Positions 45,109 through 49,200 of a DNA stretch of 49,200 nucleotides are shown here, piece after piece (positions within the stretch are counted from its first letter, which is position 1; each line of letters opens with the position of its first letter). The position numbers and the translations under genes are program-made. Source of the DNA: Acidobacteriota bacterium. GTDB taxonomy: Bacteria > Acidobacteriota > Blastocatellia > HR10. The DNA lies in assembly GCA_030550025.1 (NCBI GenBank), contig JAUQQC010000008.1:1-49200 (forward strand). Reading direction: 5' to 3'. The notes beneath the pieces were generated by a model that ran no database searches, was not told where the DNA came from, and saw only the letters and a list, made by a program, of their open reading frames with translations.

Positions 45109-46305
45109 TCACGGGAGGACGATGGTGCGATTCGGTGCGCGCAATTCATAGCGGATGCCCCGCCACGAGATGCGACGCGAGAACGCCGCGACCATGCAGT
45201 TGTAGAAGAAGAGCACGCTCGCCAACGGATAGAGGAACCAATACGCCATGCGATACGGACGCAATTGTTCGCGATACGCGGTGAGGAGGCGCTCGACGGC
45301 ATGCGTGCGCACCATCGCTTTCAGAACGCCAGGGATGTAGACGGAGAGGAAAGCAAGGGTGGGTTCGGTCGCCTCCCCTCTCGAAACGAATTGAGCGATG
45401 GCGCGAGCGCCCGACCAGAAGAAGGCCACAAGGAAAAGGCTCGTGCTCAGCGTGAGCAACACCCAGAGATGGAGAGCGTATCGGCGCGTGATGACGATCT
45501 GACGCGTGGTGAATTCCAACACCTCGCGCAGCGAACATTCGCCCAATGATGGGAGTAAGCATTGGGGAACGAACACCACCGATCCCCCAGCGCGCCGAAT
45601 AGCTTCCGTCAGCCGATAATCATCCGAGACGCTCCCCCGCCAATATTCGCGCAAGCGGATTCGATCGGCCGTCTCACGTCGTAGCGCCATCGAACCGCCC
45701 CAAGCGAAATTGTGGGGGTGGGGACCGAGAGCCGTCGCGATCGGCGCGTTCCAGAGCGAGCGCAAGAGCGAGGCTAGGCCGCCCGTTGGAATGTACCATC
45801 GGTATCCGGTCGTCGCCCCCACGTCGAGCACACGCAGCGGCGCGACCAAATGTCGCAGCCAGTGGCGATCGCGCAGCGCATCGCTGTCGGTGAAGGCATA
45901 GACTTCGGGCCTCGTCTCGCTCGGGCGGGCTTCCAGATGCTCCAGAGCGATGAGCAGATTGTGCACCTTCTGGCCACAGTCGCTTGCCCGTCCGGCTTCC
46001 AGAACCGTCACCGGAGCCCCGGGCTCCCGCTCAACGACCTCTCGGATGACAGCGTAAGCCGGATCGGAACGCGATTCGAGGACGAAGATCACTTCGTATT
46101 CGGGATACTCCTGCTGCCGAAGCGCACGTATGTTCTCGTGAAGCTCGGGGTCCACGCCACGGCAGGGCACGATCACGGCAGCTGGAGGATGATAAGGCGG
46201 TGGATTCACGCGCAAGCGCTCACGCACGTAGTTCCAGTATCGAATCCCGGCCAACAGGGATCCCCAGCTTTGCGCGGCCGCTAGTGCCACCACCGGCCAG
46301 AACAT
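45109..46305 (-). CDS. Membrane glycosyltransferase, GT2/GT21 (ceramide-glucosyltransferase-like)
   Basis: 398 residues. A hydrophobic N-terminus, the GT-A start AAVIVPCRG (42-50), DxD-like FTDSDA (138-143), SDD (227-229) and RQIVITRRYA (268-277, a relative of the QxxRW motif) fit processive or ceramide-type transferases. C-terminal spans lie at about 278-300, 320-335 and 355-375. It probably adds a sugar from a UDP-donor to a lipid on the inner membrane. UDP-glucose dehydrogenase is two genes upstream, so UDP-glucuronate could be the donor; this is inference. Confidence 0.85.
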   Translation of the reverse strand: MFWPVVALAAAQSWGSLLAGIRYWNYVRERLRVNPPPYHPPAAVIVPCRGVDPELHENIRALRQQEYPEYEVIFVLESRSDPAYAVIREVVEREPGAPVTVLEAGRASDCGQKVHNLLIALEHLEARPSETRPEVYAFTDSDALRDRHWLRHLVAPLRVLDVGATTGYRWYIPTGGLASLLRSLWNAPIATALGPHPHNFAWGGSMALRRETADRIRLREYWRGSVSDDYRLTEAIRRAGGSVVFVPQCLLPSLGECSLREVLEFTTRQIVITRRYALHLWVLLTLSTSLFLVAFFWSGARAIAQFVSRGEATEPTLAFLSVYIPGVLKAMVRTHAVERLLTAYREQLRPYRMAYWFLYPLASVLFFYNCMVAAFSRRISWRGIRYELRAPNRTIVLP

Positions 46306-46307
46306 AA

Positions 46308-47096
46308 TCAGGGCAAGAGCGCGAAGATGCGCGCCGGTCCGCCCGATCCCCCCTCGATCGGAAGTACACCCACGATGACGATCGCCCCACGTGGAGGCAG
46401 CAGCCCCAATCCCGCGACGTTCTCCAAATGATACTTTCCGGCCCCATGCATGATACGATGCACAGGAAAGTCCTTCGAGGGGCCGAAGTCGACGCTGAGC
46501 GTGTCAATGCCAATACCGTGAATCTGCCGCTCGCGGACGAGAAACTCCGCCGCTTCTGGCGAGAACCCAGGGAAATGCATCACCCCTTGAGCATCTCGAT
46601 TCCGGTATGCTTCCGGATTCTCCCATCGTGCCTCCCAACCCGTGCGCATGAAGACGATAGCCCCACGCGGGATTCGACCATAGCGTCGCTCCCATCGCCG
46701 GAGGTCTTCGACCGCGAGCTGATAATCGGGATCGCGCGCGACCTTCTCCCGTACGTCAATGACGACGGCCGGAGCGATCAATTGTTCCGGGCGCAGTCGA
46801 TCCACCGACACCTGACCGGCGACGAAGTGATTAGGCGCATCCACGTGCGTCCCCATGTGCTCGGGCATGGCGAAGGCACCGGAGAAGACGCCGTCGCGCT
46901 CAAGTGTCGCGATGGTGCGGAACTCAAAAGGCCGATATTGCTCGCCCGGCCAGTAGGGGATCGTCGGACTCAAGCGATGCGTCAGATCCACGACGCGCCC
47001 ACGCCCGGCGAGCACGCGCTCCAATCGCCCTTGCGCCGAGACAGACGACGCCGCAGCCCATATGACGAGAGCGATGGTGAACCCCCTCTTCCTCAT
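46308..47096 (-). CDS. Exported cyclase-family (kynurenine-formamidase-like) hydrolase
   Basis: 262 residues from ATG 47096, which has GGGGAGGG nine bases ahead; an ATG at 47117 overlapping the upstream stop (ATGA) is a possible alternative. A signal peptide (about 1-22) precedes VVDLTHRLSPTIPYWPG (35-51) and the metal motif HMGTHVDAPNH (H80, H84, D86, H90) of the cyclase/formamidase family. These hydrolyse amides or lactones with a metal. Export is unusual for KynB itself, so the substrate is probably extracytoplasmic. It ends two bases before the glycosyltransferase start. Confidence 0.87.
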   Translation of the reverse strand: MRKRGFTIALVIWAAASSVSAQGRLERVLAGRGRVVDLTHRLSPTIPYWPGEQYRPFEFRTIATLERDGVFSGAFAMPEHMGTHVDAPNHFVAGQVSVDRLRPEQLIAPAVVIDVREKVARDPDYQLAVEDLRRWERRYGRIPRGAIVFMRTGWEARWENPEAYRNRDAQGVMHFPGFSPEAAEFLVRERQIHGIGIDTLSVDFGPSKDFPVHRIMHGAGKYHLENVAGLGLLPPRGAIVIVGVLPIEGGSGGPARIFALLP

Positions 47097-47113
47097 AGGA
47101 CGGTTCCCTCCCC

Positions 47114-48511
47114 TCATCCTGCGCCATGCGCGCGAGAGGCGGAGACGGCACGCCCGATCCCCATATACGTGAATCCCGCCCGACGCGCGTGCTCGGGATC
47201 AAAGAGATTGCGCCCGTCCAGCAGAAGATCGCCCCGCATGACGCGCCGAAGCGCGGCGAGATCAAGGTGGCGAAATTCCTCCCATTCGGTGACGAGGACG
47301 AGCGCATCGCACTCGCGAGCGAGGTCTATCGGATCGACCGCGTAGGAGAGCGCGAGATCGGGATGCTCCGCCTTCGCGTTCTCCATGGCGACAGGATCAT
47401 AGACTTTCACCCGCGCGCCCGCATCTTGCAACGCCCGTGCAATCGCCATGCTCGGAGCATCACGGATATCGTCCGTGTTTGGCTTGAAGGCCAAGCCTAA
47501 CAACCCGATCGTACGTCCCTCCAGGGATCCGAGGGCGGCGCGGAGTTTCTCGATCACAATGCGACGCTGAGCGACGTTCGTCGCGTAAGCCGCACGAAGT
47601 AAGGCCGGATCATACCCGATATGTTCGGCTAATCGAATCAAGGCCAGGAGATCCTTCCCCAAGCAGCTCCCCCCCCATCCGATCCCCGCCCGCAGGTAGT
47701 GCGGGCCAATGCGATGATCCAATCCCACGGCCTCCATGACTCGCAGCACATCGGCGCCGACGCGCTCGCAGATGTTGGCGATCTCATTGGCGAAACTGAT
47801 CTTCAGGGCGAGAAATGCATTCGAGGCGTACTTGGCCATCTCGGCGCTGTCCCAGTCCATCCACAGCAGCGGCACATGCCGCAGTCCATCAGGACGAGGG
47901 GGGATATAGTCCGGCGTCGGGAACGTTTGCTCTAGGATTGGACGATAGAGCTGGTGCACTAAGGGGACAGCTCTCGCATCCTCCGCGCCGACAATGATCC
48001 GATCCGGGTACAAGCAATCGTGCACCGCATTCCCCTCGCGCAAGAATTCCGGGTTGCTCACGACGAGCACCTGGCTCCCGAGAGAGGAGGTCCGAAACCA
48101 CTCGGCCATCCATCGGGCTGTCCCGACGGGGACCGTAGATTTACTCACGACGAGGCGCATCGTGCGTTCGGCCACTCGCTCGAACGCGCGTTTGAGCGTT
48201 TGCAGGACAGCCTCAATGTGGCGAAGATCCACATGCCCATCCACACGCGGTGGGGTGCCCACAGCGATCAAAACCGCATCGGCCTCTACGATTGCCGATT
48301 CCACGTCCTCCGAGAACGCGAGCCTTCCTGCAGCCATTTGAACGCGCAAGAGGCGTTCCAAACCGGGTTCGTAAATGGGCGAGAGACCTTCCCGTAACCG
48401 CGCGATTTTGCGCCGATTCACATCCACGCCCACGACGAGATGCCCGATGTGACTCAGACAAGCGGCCGTGACTAACCCGACATATCCTGTCCCGATGACG
48501 CAGATGCGCAT
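47114..48511 (-). CDS. UDP-glucose 6-dehydrogenase
   Basis: 465 residues. NAD site VIGTGYVGLV (5-14), the SKSTVPVGT loop (123-131), and catalytic C283 in GGSCLGKD (usually GGSCFPKD). It oxidises UDP-glucose twice to UDP-glucuronate, a precursor of acidic polysaccharides and glycolipids. An extra loop of about 15 residues (about 198-215) precedes the SAEMAKYASNAF helix compared with short members. It is the first gene of the minus-strand operon. Confidence 0.94.
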   Translation of the reverse strand: MRICVIGTGYVGLVTAACLSHIGHLVVGVDVNRRKIARLREGLSPIYEPGLERLLRVQMAAGRLAFSEDVESAIVEADAVLIAVGTPPRVDGHVDLRHIEAVLQTLKRAFERVAERTMRLVVSKSTVPVGTARWMAEWFRTSSLGSQVLVVSNPEFLREGNAVHDCLYPDRIIVGAEDARAVPLVHQLYRPILEQTFPTPDYIPPRPDGLRHVPLLWMDWDSAEMAKYASNAFLALKISFANEIANICERVGADVLRVMEAVGLDHRIGPHYLRAGIGWGGSCLGKDLLALIRLAEHIGYDPALLRAAYATNVAQRRIVIEKLRAALGSLEGRTIGLLGLAFKPNTDDIRDAPSMAIARALQDAGARVKVYDPVAMENAKAEHPDLALSYAVDPIDLARECDALVLVTEWEEFRHLDLAALRRVMRGDLLLDGRNLFDPEHARRAGFTYMGIGRAVSASRAHGAG

Positions 48512-48566
48512 GTTCGCCTCCCTCTCCGCAGCCCTTTTGGGTCAAGCACTGGATCAAAGGTTGATT

Positions 48567-48595
48567 ACTATAACACTCCCCTCGCCATCCGTCAA
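48567..48595 (-). promoter_or_regulatory. Promoter of the UDP-glucose dehydrogenase operon
   Basis: On the minus strand, TTGACG (48595-48590), 17 bases, TATAGT (48572-48567). Leader about 50 bases with GGAGAGGGAGG ahead of the ATG. It should drive the six genes down to 42283, which are spaced by at most about 100 bases or overlap. Confidence 0.75.
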
Positions 48596-48712
48596 AATCC
48601 CCCTCATCAAGCCATCCAACATGCACGCCCAATCGCGCGCTACAATCCACGCAGGAGACTGCTTCTCCCCTCCCCTTCGTGGTAGAATAGTTCCTTCGTT
48701 AAGGAGGGGGAC

Positions 48713-49200
48713 ATGCCGAACGGATTGACGCCTGAAGAACGAAGAGAGATTCGCGCTCAGCTCGAGCGAACGTTTGAGAAATCGGTGGCTGATGCCCTGA
48801 TGGAAGTCTTCGAGCGAATAGCGGAACGGCAGGCGGAGATCGCCCTTCGAGAAGAGCTGCGCGCTCTTTACGGCATCGTTCAAGAGATGGCCGTCGCCCT
48901 GAGAGACTTGCAAAGAGCGGTCGCGCAATTGACCGAAGCCCAAGCGCGAACGGAGGAGCGCCTCGGGCGATTGGAGGAAGCTATCGTTCATCTCACGGAA
49001 GCCCAAGCACGCACGGAAGAACGCGTCGGGCGATTGGAAGAACGAACCTCACGATTAGAAGAAGCTGTGACGCGACTAGTCGAAGTTCAGGCGCGCATGG
49101 AGGAAAGGGTCGGACGGTTGGAGGAAGCCGTGGCCCAACTCACAGCGGCCCAGGCGCGCATGGAGGAGAGGGTTGGACGGTTGGAGGAAGCCATGGCCCA
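48713..49200 (+). CDS. Coiled-coil repeat protein (partial, C-terminus off the right edge)
   Basis: 162 codons are visible from ATG 48713 (AAGGAGGGGG ahead). Residues 1-70 are helical; from 73 on, 21-residue units built of three heptads repeat (LTEAQARTEERLGRLEEAIVH and variants) with one extra heptad pair near 111-121. Such proteins in other genomes often end in a nuclease-like DUF3782 domain, but that end is outside the window. The -10 TAGAAT at 48683 lies upstream with a weak -35. Confidence 0.8.
   Translation, partial: MPNGLTPEERREIRAQLERTFEKSVADALMEVFERIAERQAEIALREELRALYGIVQEMAVALRDLQRAVAQLTEAQARTEERLGRLEEAIVHLTEAQARTEERVGRLEERTSRLEEAVTRLVEVQARMEERVGRLEEAVAQLTAAQARMEERVGRLEEAMA
48929..49200 (+). 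repeat. 63-bp tandem repeats encoding three-heptad coiled-coil units
   Basis: Units begin at residues 73, 94, 122 and 143 of the coiled-coil protein. DNA identity is highest between the last two copies, so the array may still vary in length by recombination. Confidence 0.8.

Overview
The window reads as chromosomal DNA of a GC-rich (about 60%), Gram-negative-type bacterium. No rRNA, tRNA, insertion sequence, prophage or CRISPR array was found. Several features would fit a thermophilic Acidobacteriota-like lineage: BNR and NxxGxxxF repeat secreted proteins, a LolA-like secreted protein, a DUF3108 protein, an ADP-forming acyl-CoA synthetase, SelB, and a fused polysaccharide co-polymerase/tyrosine kinase. 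The phylum is an inference and no marker gene fixes it. Genes are tightly packed, often with 4-base ATGA overlaps. Promoters are close to the sigma-70 consensus, and several lie so near their start codons that the mRNAs would be leaderless or nearly so.

Layout. 1-5888 (minus): an exopolysaccharide-type operon with a Wzz/BY-kinase that carries a complete response-regulator receiver domain inside its kinase domain, then a secreted protein with three new-looking repeats, an enolase-superfamily OSBS/racemase-like enzyme, and a BNR-repeat protein that runs off the left edge. 5939-8098 (plus): ADP-forming acyl-CoA synthetase, ending against the groEL terminator. 8118-10094 (minus): groES-groEL. 10324-10581 (plus): two tandem homologous micropeptide genes of 36 and 32 codons with their own promoter, followed by an orphan ECF sigma factor. 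11273-12556 (minus): pyrC. 12745-21826 (plus): yceD-rpmF-plsX-fabH-fabD-fabG-acpP-fabF, then etfBA, a small coiled-coil protein and a lysophospholipid acyltransferase. This is a lipid-synthesis block.

21833-28432 (minus): selB, a LolA-like secreted protein, and an oligopeptide ABC uptake set (oppA-oppB-oppC). 28602-33668 (plus): rpsO, pnp, a DUF3108 protein, pyrR, pyrB. 33777-40319 (plus): glycolate oxidase glcDEF, a metallo-beta-lactamase-fold hydrolase and an adrenodoxin-reductase-like ferredoxin-NADP reductase. 40423-42215 (plus): a secreted PPC-like protein and a DUF1992 protein. 42283-48511 (minus): a six-gene operon starting with UDP-glucose dehydrogenase, then a periplasmic cyclase, a membrane glycosyltransferase, a DSP-like phosphatase, a MEMO/LigB-like protein and an NxxGxxxF repeat protein. 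48713 to the right edge (plus): a coiled-coil protein with 21-residue repeats.

The strongest candidates for something undescribed are the BY-kinase with an internal receiver domain (receiver at about 3791-4238) and the two micropeptide genes at 10324-10581. In the micropeptides, the shared 14-residue core is kept identical although most of its codons differ synonymously.
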